DNA of 7,240 nucleotides, from the NCBI GenBank assembly GCA_035701465.1, contig DASSMU010000180.1, forward strand, positions 1 to 7,240. Direction: 5' to 3'. This document shows positions 1 through 5,980 of this stretch, one piece after another. A model generated the notes under the pieces. That model was not told where the DNA came from. It was given only the letters and a program-made list of their open reading frames with translations, and made no database searches. The position numbers and the translations under genes are program-made. Numbering within the stretch: the stretch's first letter is position 1; the number at the start of each line of letters is the position of its first letter. The DNA is from VRUE01 sp035701465 (GTDB lineage Bacteria; Actinomycetota; Thermoleophilia; Solirubrobacterales; 70-9).

Positions 1-217
1 TCGCTTCTTCTTTTCCATTGGGAATCAAGTAGGCGACGAAGACAAGCGAGGGCAGTTCTCCGGGCTTCACCGATTCGCCCCCGAGAATCAAAGGGATCCT
101 GCCTGCATCTTCGGCGGCCACACTCGAAGGCCAAACAACAAGGCCGCAGGCGCAAACGAGCAGAGTCGCGAAGATAAGAATCAGCCGGGACAAGCGCGAG
201 ATGTTGACCCCAATCAT
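1..217 (-). CDS. Secreted trypsin-like serine protease, 5' part only (runs off the left edge)
   Basis: The reverse strand reads open from an ATG at 217 to the window edge, giving 72 residues with no stop. Residues 1-11 carry two Arg. Residues 12-30 are hydrophobic (LILIFATLLVCACGLVVW), followed by a likely signal peptidase I site near SVAA-ED (residues 32-36), so the product is exported. The mature start has Arg40 followed by IPLILGGESVKPGELPS. This matches the activation region of S1 (trypsin-fold) proteases, where a basic residue precedes the I-x-GG...P-S/Y pattern. The catalytic His, Asp and Ser would lie outside the window, so activity cannot be judged. An AGGA sequence lies 8 bases before the ATG; a GTG immediately upstream (220) is an alternative start. 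The gene begins about 20 bases past the 3' end of tRNA-Arg with no visible terminator between them, so it may share its transcript. GC is clearly lower than in the genes from 363 onward, suggesting acquisition. The family call rests on the short N-terminal motif and is inferred. Confidence 0.6.
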   Translation of the reverse strand, partial: MIGVNISRLSRLILIFATLLVCACGLVVWPSSVAAEDAGRIPLILGGESVKPGELPSLVFVAYLIPNGKEEA

Positions 218-236
218 CACGGCGATCCTAGAAGAG

Positions 237-310
237 CGCGCCTGACAGGATTCGAACCTGTGACCTTCGGTTTCGTAGACCGACGCTCTATCCAACTGAG
301 CTACAGGCGC
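237..310 (-). tRNA. tRNA-Arg (anticodon ACG)
   Basis: The reverse strand folds into a complete 74-base cloverleaf. The acceptor stem GCGCCTG pairs with CAGGCGC, the D stem GCTC with GAGC, the anticodon stem TCGGT with ACCGA around the loop CTACGAA, and the T stem ACAGG with CCTGT around TTCGAAT. The anticodon ACG (plus positions 274-276) reads CGN arginine codons after A34-to-inosine editing. The discriminator base is G and no CCA is encoded. The lower-GC protease gene starts directly past its 3' end. The 3' ends of tRNA genes are common integration sites for mobile elements, which makes this a possible island border. Confidence 0.95.
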
Positions 311-339
311 GGGTTGCCGGGGGAGAGCCCGGGGGGGCG

Positions 340-345
340 ATTCTA
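340..345 (-). promoter_or_regulatory. Possible -10 element for tRNA-Arg
   Basis: The reverse strand carries TAGAAT, a good match to the TAnnnT form of the -10 hexamer, about 30 bases before the mature 5' end of the tRNA. No convincing -35 hexamer is visible at 16-18 bases, where the thioesterase stop codon lies. A short stem, GCGGC (354-358) with GCCGC (367-371), spans that stop codon and could be a weak terminator for the upstream gene. Confidence 0.3.
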
Positions 346-362
346 GGGACTTGGCGGCTTCG

Positions 363-833
363 TTAGGCCGCTTCGGGCTCGGCGGGCTGGTTCAGCCGGA
401 CGTGCCACTGGACCGTGGCGGCCGCTACTCGCCGGCCGGAGGCGTCGGTCAGCTCTATCTCGCAGGGGAAGACGACCTTGCCCTCCGCCTCGAGGGTGGA
501 GAGGGCCTCGGCGGCCGGGACGGCCAGCTTGGCTCGGGCCTCGATCGGGCCCTTGGCGATCTTCTCGTAGGAGATCTCGGCGCCGCGGGCGAGCGGGGTG
601 ACGTCGCCCAGCCGCTCGGCGAAGGCACCGACGAAGGCGGCTCCCGAGGCCGTCTCAGCCACGGTGAAGAGGGCGCCGGCGTGCTGGGAGCCGACGTGGT
701 TGGTCAACTCGGGGCGCTCGGGTAGAACCACCGTCGCCTCGCCCTCGGCGATGCTGGCGATCTCCAGACTCAGGTGACCGGCGAAGGGCACTGCCTGGGT
801 CATCCCCTGGGCGATCGCGTCGAAGTCGGTCAT
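363..833 (-). CDS. PaaI / DUF4442-type hotdog-fold acyl-CoA thioesterase
   Basis: A 156-residue cytoplasmic protein with no signal peptide or membrane segment, the usual length for a single hotdog domain. Proteins of this group hydrolyse acyl-CoA or aryl-CoA thioesters as dimers or tetramers. The diagnostic region is residues 45-64, NHVGSQHAGALFTVAETASG. It matches the PaaI/DUF4442 pattern in which an Asn/His-Gly segment and a His-Ala-Gly turn lead into the central hotdog helix with a conserved Glu (Glu60). Strand-rich segments at about 86-104 and 117-146 complete the sheet. The start is the ATG at 831-833, with a modest AAGG Shine-Dalgarno (842-845) eight bases upstream; no better start exists. 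The stop is TAA. It lies 68 bases downstream of the enoyl-CoA hydratase gene on the same strand, so acyl-CoA turnover is a reasonable shared theme, but a strong hairpin between them (852-898) may separate their transcription. The true substrate cannot be read from the sequence. Confidence 0.85.
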   Translation of the reverse strand: MTDFDAIAQGMTQAVPFAGHLSLEIASIAEGEATVVLPERPELTNHVGSQHAGALFTVAETASGAAFVGAFAERLGDVTPLARGAEISYEKIAKGPIEARAKLAVPAAEALSTLEAEGKVVFPCEIELTDASGRRVAAATVQWHVRLNQPAEPEAA

Positions 834-851
834 CGCCGCAACCTTATTCTG

Positions 852-898
852 TTCCGGTGCGCTTTATGTCCGAATAGGTGGCATAAAGCGCACCGGAA
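852..898. repeat. Perfect 17-bp inverted repeat (hairpin) between hydratase and thioesterase genes
   Basis: TTCCGGTGCGCTTTATG at 852-868 is repeated exactly as its reverse complement at 882-898, with a 13-base loop (869-881). On the coding (minus) strand the stem begins 3 bases after the TGA of the enoyl-CoA hydratase, the usual place for an intrinsic terminator. No run of T follows the stem on either strand. The far arm ends 18 bases before the thioesterase ATG. It could be a U-less terminator, a transcript-processing or stabilising stem, or an operator. Its perfection over 17 pairs makes chance very unlikely. Confidence 0.8.
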
Positions 899-901
899 GG
901 C

Positions 902-1693
902 TCAGCGGCCCTCGAACGTCGCATGCCCGGGTCCGCCGTACTCGAGGAAGGTCTTGACCGCGCGCTGCAGGTCCTCGGTCGCGAACAGCTCCCCCGCCTC
1001 GGTGCGGATCGCCTCGTCGGCGGCCGGGATGCCGCCCTCGCGAAAGCGGCGCAGGACGTGCTTGGTCATCGCGTGTGCCTTGGTCGGCCCGGCGGCCAAC
1101 TCGGCGGCGAAGGCGCGGGCCCGCTGATCGAAGCCCTCGTCGTCGAAGACGCGGTTGACGACGTTCCAGCGCTCCAGCTCCTCGGCCCCGAAGAGCTCGC
1201 CGGTGATGACCAGCTCGCGTGCCCGGCCGCTGCCGGCGCGCTCGGCGAGCCGCTGCGTGCCGCCCATCGACGGGGTCAGCCCGACCACTTTCTCGACCAG
1301 GCCGAACTTGGCCGAGCGGGCGGCGAGGATCAGGTCGCAACCGAGCGCGAGCTCGAAGGCCGCGGTCAGGGTCAGCGCGTGGGCGGCGAAGACGACCGGC
1401 AGCGGCAGCGCTTCGACCCGCTCGACGGCGCCGATCAACTCGTCCCAGAGCCCACTCGCGCGCTCCGGCGTCAGCCCCTCGAACTCGGCGACGTTGACGC
1501 CGCCGGAGACGGCACGTCCCTCGGCGCGGATCAGCAGCGCCCGCGGCGGGTCGGCCTCGACCACCGCGATCCCGGCCAGCAGGCCCTCGAACATACGGCT
1601 GTCGAAGAGGTTCAACGGCGGGCTGTCGAGCGTCAGCACCGCCAGGCCGGCGGCGTCGCGCTCCACGCGAACGACTGTCCCCTCGCTGTCCAT
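902..1693 (-). CDS. Crotonase-family enoyl-CoA hydratase/isomerase with altered oxyanion-hole glycines
   Basis: A 263-residue cytoplasmic protein, typical length for the crotonase family, which hydrates or isomerises enoyl-CoA thioesters in beta-oxidation and related pathways. Features in order: SPPLNLFD at 24-31; the first oxyanion segment GRAVSGGVNV at 59-68; the second, ALTLTAAFELALGCD, at 106-120; FGLVEKVVGLTPSMGGTQRL at 130-149; and the C-terminal helices. Glu114 and Glu134 fall exactly where the two catalytic glutamates of rat mitochondrial hydratase (Glu144, Glu164) lie, 20 residues apart. The usual GGG before the first Glu is Thr-Ala-Ala, and the usual A-G-A-D of the first segment is G-G-V-N. 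I recall similar variants as a recurrent actinobacterial subgroup, so a hydratase with different substrate preference is more likely than a dead enzyme. The ATG at 1693 is chosen over an upstream TTG (1708). No Shine-Dalgarno is visible, and TATTGT (minus, 1705-1710) ends 11 bases before the ATG, so a leaderless or very short leader is likely. Divergent from the gene at 1735. Confidence 0.85.
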   Translation of the reverse strand: MDSEGTVVRVERDAAGLAVLTLDSPPLNLFDSRMFEGLLAGIAVVEADPPRALLIRAEGRAVSGGVNVAEFEGLTPERASGLWDELIGAVERVEALPLPVVFAAHALTLTAAFELALGCDLILAARSAKFGLVEKVVGLTPSMGGTQRLAERAGSGRARELVITGELFGAEELERWNVVNRVFDDEGFDQRARAFAAELAAGPTKAHAMTKHVLRRFREGGIPAADEAIRTEAGELFATEDLQRAVKTFLEYGGPGHATFEGR

Positions 1694-1734
1694 TCCAGGA
1701 CGGGACAATAGAAGGACCGACGAAAGGAGACCTG
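1694..1734. promoter_or_regulatory. Divergent promoter region between hydratase and F420-dependent reductase genes
   Basis: Only 41 bases separate the two divergent start codons. On the plus strand AAGGAGA (1724-1730) is a strong Shine-Dalgarno for the ATG at 1735. On the minus strand TATTGT (1705-1710) is a fair -10 match for the hydratase. No -35 consensus was recognised for either direction. Promoters in both directions must overlap each other or the neighbouring coding sequence. Confidence 0.4.
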
Positions 1735-2388
1735 ATGAGGATCGGAGTGCTGGGCACAGGCGCGGTAGGACGGCGGATCGCCGGCAAGCTGGTCGAGCTT
1801 GGGCACGAGGTGACGATGGACTCGCGCTCCGCCGAGAGCGAGGCGCTGCAGGGGTGGGTACGGGAGGCCGGCGAAGGTGCCCGCGGCGGGACCTTCGCCG
1901 AGGCGGCCTCCGCCGCCGAGCTGGTCTTCAACTGCACCTCCGGGGAGGCGTCGCTGGAGGCGTTCGCAGCGGCCGGCGCCGAGAACCTCGCCGGCAAGGT
2001 GCTGATCGACGTCGCCAACCCGCTCGACTTCTCGCAGGGGATGCCACCGACCCTCACGGTCTGCAACGACGACAGCCTCGGCGAGCGCATCCAGGCCGCC
2101 TTCCCCGAGACAAAGGTCGTCAAGGCGCTGAACACGATGAACAACCAGGTGATGACCGAGCCCGGCCGCCTGCCCGGCGCTCACAACGTCTTCGTCTGCG
2201 GCGAGGACGAGGCCGCCAAGGCCGCCGTCGGTGAGCTGCTGCAGGAGTTCGGCTGGGCGCCAGAGCAGATCGTCGATCTGGGCGGGATCGCCGCCGCCCG
2301 CGGCGCCGAGATGTACCTGCCGCTCTGGCTCTGCCTGATGGGCTCGCTCGGAACGGCCGACTTCAATATTCAAGTCCGCGTGCCCTGA
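1735..2388 (+). CDS. F420-dependent NADP reductase-like oxidoreductase
   Basis: A 217-residue single-domain Rossmann protein, close to the size of archaeal F420H2:NADP+ oxidoreductase (Fno). The N-terminus MRIGVLGTGAVGRRIAGKL has the dinucleotide motif G7-T-G-A-V-G12 right after beta-1. Ser30-Arg31-Ser32 at the end of beta-2 fits an NADP(H) 2'-phosphate pocket. DVANPL at 92-97 and VVKALNTM at 128-135 match the equivalent conserved segments of the NADP oxidoreductase/F420-dependent family. Family members shuttle hydride between reduced F420 and NADP+; more distant ones have other or unknown substrates, so the exact reaction is uncertain. F420 use would be consistent with an actinomycete. AAGGAGA five bases upstream fixes the ATG at 1735. 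The gene is transcribed divergently from the hydratase and converges on pyruvate kinase. Its last codons, CGC GTG CCC TGA, sit inside a 16-base sequence that recurs at the end of pyruvate kinase. Confidence 0.8.
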   Translation: MRIGVLGTGAVGRRIAGKLVELGHEVTMDSRSAESEALQGWVREAGEGARGGTFAEAASAAELVFNCTSGEASLEAFAAAGAENLAGKVLIDVANPLDFSQGMPPTLTVCNDDSLGERIQAAFPETKVVKALNTMNNQVMTEPGRLPGAHNVFVCGEDEAAKAAVGELLQEFGWAPEQIVDLGGIAAARGAEMYLPLWLCLMGSLGTADFNIQVRVP

Positions 2389-2497
2389 GGCGTTCCAGGG
2401 CCAAGCGGGACAAGGAGGAGGGAGTCGGAAGGCAATCGCCTTTCGACGACCGAGGACGCAGTAGCGCGCCGGCACTGGGGTGCCTCAGGGCACGCGG
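2376..2497. repeat. 16-bp inverted repeat shared by the 3' ends of two convergent genes
   Basis: CCGCGTGCCCTGAGGC at 2376-2391 is found exactly as its reverse complement at 2482-2497, with 90 bases between. Each copy carries the last codons and the TGA of its gene, so the reductase and pyruvate kinase both end in Arg-Val-Pro-stop. The right copy also contains a small hairpin of its own, GTGCC-TCAG-GGCAC. Homology does not extend beyond the 16 bases on either side. Confidence 0.75.
2424..2447. terminator. Candidate bidirectional terminator hairpin between convergent genes
   Basis: GTCGGAAGGC (2424-2433) pairs with GCCTTTCGAC (2438-2447) across a 4-base AATC loop. This gives 10 pairs with one G-U in the plus-strand RNA and one A-C mismatch in the minus-strand RNA. 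It lies between the two convergent stop codons. No clear U-tract follows in either direction. Confidence 0.45.
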
Positions 2498-3900
2498 TGG
2501 ACCTCGAAGAGGTTCGTCCCCAACTCCTGCTCCGGCAGGCCGGCCGTGATCGCGATCAGGTCGCCCGAGGCGGCGATGCCGTGCTCGCCCGCGAGCCTGG
2601 CGCAGTCGTGGAGCAGGCCGCGCACGTCCTCCTCGTGCTCGCTCAGCACCGCGGTCACGCCGAAGAGCAGGCCGAGGCGGCGCACGGTCTCGATCCGCGG
2701 CGAGACCGCCAGCACCGGCACCTTGGGACGGTGGGCGGAGACCAGGCGCGCCGTGCGACCGCTCGTCGTCGGCACCACCAGCGCCGCCAGGCCTAGCCGG
2801 TAGACCGCCCCGACCGCCCCCTGGGCGACCGAGTCGGCGACGTCCTGCGTCGCCTGGTCGGTGCGACCGAAGAGCCACTCGCCGTAGGGCAGGTCGGGCT
2901 CGGTGGCACGCGCGATCCGGTCCATCACCCGCACCGCCTCGACCGGGTTCTGGCCGACCGCGGTCTCCTCGGAGAGCATCACCGCGTCGGTGCCGTCGTA
3001 GATCGCGTTGGCGACGTCGGTCACCTCGGCCCGTGTCGGCCGGCGCGCGGTCACCATCGAGGCCAGCATCTGGGTCGCCGTTATCGTCGGCTTGGAGCGC
3101 TTGCCGGCGGCGCGGATCAGGCGCTTCTGCACCACCGGCACCTCGGCCAGCGGCAGCTCGATCCCGAGGTCGCCGCGGGCGACCATGATCCCGCCGGTCG
3201 CCGCCGCGACGATCTCCTCGGCGTTCTCGGCCGCCTGCTGCTTCTCGATCTTGGCGATCAGGGGGATGTCGGAGCCGAGCCCGCGCAGCCGCTCGCTCAC
3301 CGGCTCGAGGTCGGCGGCGCTGGAGACGAAGGAGACGGCGAGCAGGTCGGCCCCGTGCTCGACCGCGAACTCGACCCAGCCGAGGTCGCCGTCGGTGGCC
3401 GCCGGAGTGCTCAGGCCGGGGACGTTCATCCCCTTGTGCGAGGAGAGGGTGCCGCCGACCTCGACCTCGCAGTCGACGCCGCCGTCTTCCTCCCCGCGCA
3501 CCCGCAGGCGGATCGAGCCGTCGGCCAGATAGACCGGCTCGTCCTCGCGCAGCGAGGTGACCCCCGACCAGGCAACCGGGATCGTCTCCTCGTCGCCCTC
3601 GACCTGCTCGGGGGTCAGCTTCACGTGCATTCCCGTCTCCAGCTCGGCGACGTCGCCGCGCAGCTCGCCAATCCGCAGCTTCGGTCCGGGCAGGTCGCCG
3701 AGCACCGCCACCTCGCGCCCGGCCTTCGCGGCGGCGGCGCGGATCGCCTCGATCGTGCGCGCGTGCCGGTCGCGGTCGGCGTGGGAGAAGTTGAGGCGGA
3801 GAACGTCGGCACCGGCCTCGATCAGGCGCGGCAGGACGTCTTCGCCCCAGCTTGCCGGCCCGACCGTAGCGATGATCTTGGTGCGCCTCTCGTGCTGCAT
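2485..3900 (-). CDS. pyk: Pyruvate kinase
   Basis: A 471-residue enzyme converting phosphoenolpyruvate and ADP to pyruvate and ATP, the last step of glycolysis; it usually works as an allosteric tetramer. Family landmarks in order: RRTKIIATVGPAS (5-17), ADVLRLNFSH (31-40) with the PEP-binding Arg35, DLPGPKLRIG (69-78), the B domain at about 85-165, IAKIEKQ (215-221) with catalytic Lys217 or Lys220 and a metal-binding Glu, ARGDLGIELP (241-250), ATQMLASM (275-282), then RPTRAEVTDVANAIYDGTD (287-305) and VMLSEETAVG (307-316). A C-terminal regulatory domain begins at about 350. Length and motifs indicate an intact enzyme. The ATG at 3900 is chosen because the family N-terminus starts there, although the frame stays open upstream into the P450 region. 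There is no Shine-Dalgarno; TACAGT (minus, 3908-3913) lies seven bases before the ATG, consistent with a leaderless transcript. Divergent from the P450 and convergent with the F420-type reductase; no operon partner. Confidence 0.95.
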   Translation of the reverse strand: MQHERRTKIIATVGPASWGEDVLPRLIEAGADVLRLNFSHADRDRHARTIEAIRAAAAKAGREVAVLGDLPGPKLRIGELRGDVAELETGMHVKLTPEQVEGDEETIPVAWSGVTSLREDEPVYLADGSIRLRVRGEEDGGVDCEVEVGGTLSSHKGMNVPGLSTPAATDGDLGWVEFAVEHGADLLAVSFVSSAADLEPVSERLRGLGSDIPLIAKIEKQQAAENAEEIVAAATGGIMVARGDLGIELPLAEVPVVQKRLIRAAGKRSKPTITATQMLASMVTARRPTRAEVTDVANAIYDGTDAVMLSEETAVGQNPVEAVRVMDRIARATEPDLPYGEWLFGRTDQATQDVADSVAQGAVGAVYRLGLAALVVPTTSGRTARLVSAHRPKVPVLAVSPRIETVRRLGLLFGVTAVLSEHEEDVRGLLHDCARLAGEHGIAASGDLIAITAGLPEQELGTNLFEVHRVP

Positions 3901-3978
3901 TCGTATGACTGTAGAGAGTGACCGCGTTACGACCCCGAGGCCGTAAACGTTGACATCGATCTGTGTAACACTGTCCTC
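3901..3978. promoter_or_regulatory. Divergent intergenic region between pyruvate kinase and cytochrome P450
   Basis: The 78 bases between the two start codons hold no Shine-Dalgarno for either gene. For pyk, TACAGT on the minus strand (3908-3913) is spaced for transcription to begin at or next to the ATG. For the P450, AACACT (3967-3972) is the only hexamer with comparable spacing to the GTG and is a weak match. Possible operator half-sites are GTTAC (3926-3930) and its reverse complement GTAAC (3965-3969), plus the odd palindrome GTGT-A-ACAC (3963-3971). A perfect TTGACA at 3950-3955 has no properly spaced -10. Which protein binds here, if any, is unknown. Confidence 0.4.
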
Positions 3979-5409
3979 GTGAGCAGCACCGTCGCCGAGG
4001 CCGCCGACCGCGCCGAGGAGCCCCTCGGCCCCGGGCTCGTCGGCGAGGCGGCGCCTTCGCCGGCCGGCCCGATCGAGGCTGCCGAGGCCGCGGCGCTCGC
4101 CAAGCCGCCCGTCGTCCCGCTGCCGCGCGCCGCGCAGATGCTGCGCTTCAACCAGCGCCAGATCGAGTACGTCTTCGGCGCCCGCCGCCGCCTCGGCGAC
4201 GTCTTCCGCATGCGCACGTCGATGCCCGGCGGGCCCGTCGTCACCAGCCATCCCGACCACGTGCGCTCGCTCTTCACCGCCAAGCCTGAGCAGGCCCCCT
4301 CGCTGACCGGCGAGTCGCCGCTGCGGCCGATCCTCGGCACCGGCTCGGTCCTGACCGCGGTCGGCCCACGCCACATGCGCCAGCGCAAGCTGCTGCTGCC
4401 CCCCTTCCACGGCGAGGCGATCGAGCGCTACACGGTGATGATCGCCGAGGCCGCCGAACGCGAGATCGACAGCTGGCCGCTGAACCGGCCGTTCGCCCTG
4501 GCGCCGCGGATGCAGGCGATCACGCTCGACGTGATCATGGCCGGCATCTTCGGCATCGAGGGACGGCCCGAGCGCGGCACCCCCGAGCACCGGATGCGGA
4601 CCACGATCAAGTACCTGGTCGCCGCCTCGACCTCCCCCCTGGCCCAGGTAGGCGAACTGATGAACATGGCGCGGGAAGACGCGGTCGGGCTGACCCGCCT
4701 CGGGGTCGAGCTGCTCGACCGCCCCACCTACGCCACGATCGAGGCGCGCCGCCGCGACGCGCACCTCGGAGAGCGGCGCGACATCCTCTCCCTGCTCCTG
4801 CAGGCACGGACCGAGGACGGCGAGGCGATGGACGACAAAGAAATCCGCGACGAGCTGCTCACCCTGGTCCTCGCCGGCCACGAGACGACCGCCAACTCGC
4901 TCTCGTGGGCGTGGGAGCGGCTGGTCCGCAACCCGGTCGCCCACGAGGCGCTGCGCGAGGCCGTCCGCTCCGGCGAGGGCGGCGAGGAGCAGGTCGAGGC
5001 GACGATCGTGGAGACGATGCGCTCCCGGCCGGTCGTGCCGTTCATCGGCCGGCGGGTGACGGTCCCGTGGCAGCTCGGCCCCTACGGCCTCTCCGCCGAC
5101 ACCCCGGTCGGGATGAGCATCCTCCTCGTCCACCACCGCGAGGACCTCTACCCGGAGCCCTTCGAGTTCCGCCCCGAGCGCTGGCTCCGCCGCAAACCGG
5201 GAACCTACGAGTGGATCCCCTTCGGTGGCGGCATCCGCCGCTGCCTAGGCGCCGCCCTGGCGATGGCCGAGATGCGCGTGGTCCTCGAGGCGATGGCGAG
5301 GCGACTCGACCTCGAGGCCGCCGAGCCCGAGCCCGAGCGAGCCCTGCACCGCAACGTGACGATGATCCCCGCCCGCGGCGGCCGGGTGGTCCTGCGCTCG
5401 CGCCACTGA
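3979..5409 (+). CDS. Cytochrome P450 monooxygenase
   Basis: A 476-residue soluble-type P450 that would insert one oxygen atom from O2 into an organic substrate, using electrons from a ferredoxin and reductase that are not encoded nearby. All hallmarks are intact: the I-helix AGHETT at 299-304 with the oxygen-activating acid-Thr pair, the K-helix ExxR as ETMR at 345-348, the PERW-type segment FRPERW at 397-402, and the heme loop FGGGIRRCLG at 415-424 with Cys422 as iron ligand. HMRQRKLLLPPFHG (132-145) is the usual C-helix WxxxR-like region without the Trp. The first 40 residues are Ala/Glu/Pro-rich, probably disordered, with no membrane anchor. The style resembles actinobacterial and cyanobacterial P450s acting on fatty acids or terpenoids (CYP110/CYP135-like), but this subfamily guess is weak. 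The GTG at 3979 is the first start in frame after the intergenic region; it has no Shine-Dalgarno and may be leaderless. Very high GC, like the core genes. Confidence 0.93.
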   Translation: MSSTVAEAADRAEEPLGPGLVGEAAPSPAGPIEAAEAAALAKPPVVPLPRAAQMLRFNQRQIEYVFGARRRLGDVFRMRTSMPGGPVVTSHPDHVRSLFTAKPEQAPSLTGESPLRPILGTGSVLTAVGPRHMRQRKLLLPPFHGEAIERYTVMIAEAAEREIDSWPLNRPFALAPRMQAITLDVIMAGIFGIEGRPERGTPEHRMRTTIKYLVAASTSPLAQVGELMNMAREDAVGLTRLGVELLDRPTYATIEARRRDAHLGERRDILSLLLQARTEDGEAMDDKEIRDELLTLVLAGHETTANSLSWAWERLVRNPVAHEALREAVRSGEGGEEQVEATIVETMRSRPVVPFIGRRVTVPWQLGPYGLSADTPVGMSILLVHHREDLYPEPFEFRPERWLRRKPGTYEWIPFGGGIRRCLGAALAMAEMRVVLEAMARRLDLEAAEPEPERALHRNVTMIPARGGRVVLRSRH

Positions 5410-5412
5410 GCG

Positions 5413-5441
5413 CCTGACATTCGTCTGCCAACGTTGTCAGG
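5413..5441. terminator. Candidate terminator hairpin between P450 and the convergent unknown gene
   Basis: CCTGACA (5413-5419) pairs perfectly with TGTCAGG (5435-5441). The 15-base loop allows a further CGT (5422-5424) with ACG (5431-5433) pairing. It starts three bases past the P450 stop codon and overlaps the stop of the convergent gene at 5437. No U-tract follows. It also coincides with the drop in GC content. Confidence 0.45.
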
Positions 5442-5907
5442 AGGCCCGTTGGGCCCTGGGGTCCAAATCGACGAGCCCCGAGCTGAAGTACTTCAGCATC
5501 TTGGTCGCGGCTTGCCGACCATGACCGCCACCGCGCATCTGGTCAAGGACACCGGCGATAGGTGCAACGAACGACACCTGCCTATGGTCACCGCAATCGC
5601 TGACGAACATCTCAACCGTCGCAAGAGACGTGGCGGCGATTTCGAAGTCGCATCGCTTTTCGTGCTCAGCGAACAATCCACCGGTGCCGCCATCGGATGG
5701 CTTCGAAAAGCTGACCGGATACTTCCTGGCGAGAACCGCCCTCGCGGGTCCCCTTCCGAACCAACCATGACTCTGCGCGGTTCCCTTGAACCAACGTGCA
5801 AGCTCACCGACATCTGGCGCCGCAGTCCACTGCTCGGTGAGCTCCTTCACCTTGCTCCACACTCTCGCTTCATTCCCATACGGACGAGAGAATATCCAGC
5901 TCCCCAC
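5437..5907 (-). CDS. Unrecognised 156-codon gene, possibly a 5'-truncated remnant
   Basis: I do not recognise this protein. It has no signal peptide, membrane segment or obvious catalytic motif. Its only ordered-looking part is residues 80-145, containing EHEKRCDFEIAATSLATVEM and SFVAPIAGVLDQMRGGGHG. The codon pattern (mostly G or C at third positions, balanced amino-acid composition) supports real coding more than the opposite strand does. The frame opens at a GTG directly after an in-frame TGA, with no Shine-Dalgarno. The first Met inside is far downstream (about residue 100), so either GTG initiation without a leader or loss of the original 5' end is likely; another GTG near residue 16 is possible. 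GC is well below the P450 gene. It lies between the P450 and a tRNA fragment, on the same strand as the TIR gene but separated from it by 193 bases. The intervening stretch holds only the tRNA remnant and a small hairpin, CTGCA-TTT-TGCAG (5971-5983). Confidence 0.5.
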   Translation of the reverse strand: MGSWIFSRPYGNEARVWSKVKELTEQWTAAPDVGELARWFKGTAQSHGWFGRGPARAVLARKYPVSFSKPSDGGTGGLFAEHEKRCDFEIAATSLATVEMFVSDCGDHRQVSFVAPIAGVLDQMRGGGHGRQAATKMLKYFSSGLVDLDPRAQRAS

Positions 5908-5980
5908 TCAACGACAGCCGTTACGACTGATCGCACAGATTTCGATAAGAGTTCGCATAGTCGACATTCCCTGCATTTTG

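Noticed and set aside
864..2144. A 426-codon minus-strand frame across the hydratase and the reductase
   Set aside because: It is out of frame with two well-supported genes, is Arg/Gly/Pro-rich in the way typical of antisense frames in high-GC DNA, and matches no family.
3950..3955. A perfect TTGACA before the P450 as its -35 box
   Set aside because: No -10 hexamer lies 15-19 bases downstream; the nearest candidate is only 10-11 bases away, too close for a sigma-70-type promoter.
3901..5136. Extension of the pyruvate kinase frame upstream through the P450 region on the minus strand
   Set aside because: Pyruvate kinase homology begins at the ATG at 3900; the upstream part is antisense to an intact P450 and of low-complexity composition.
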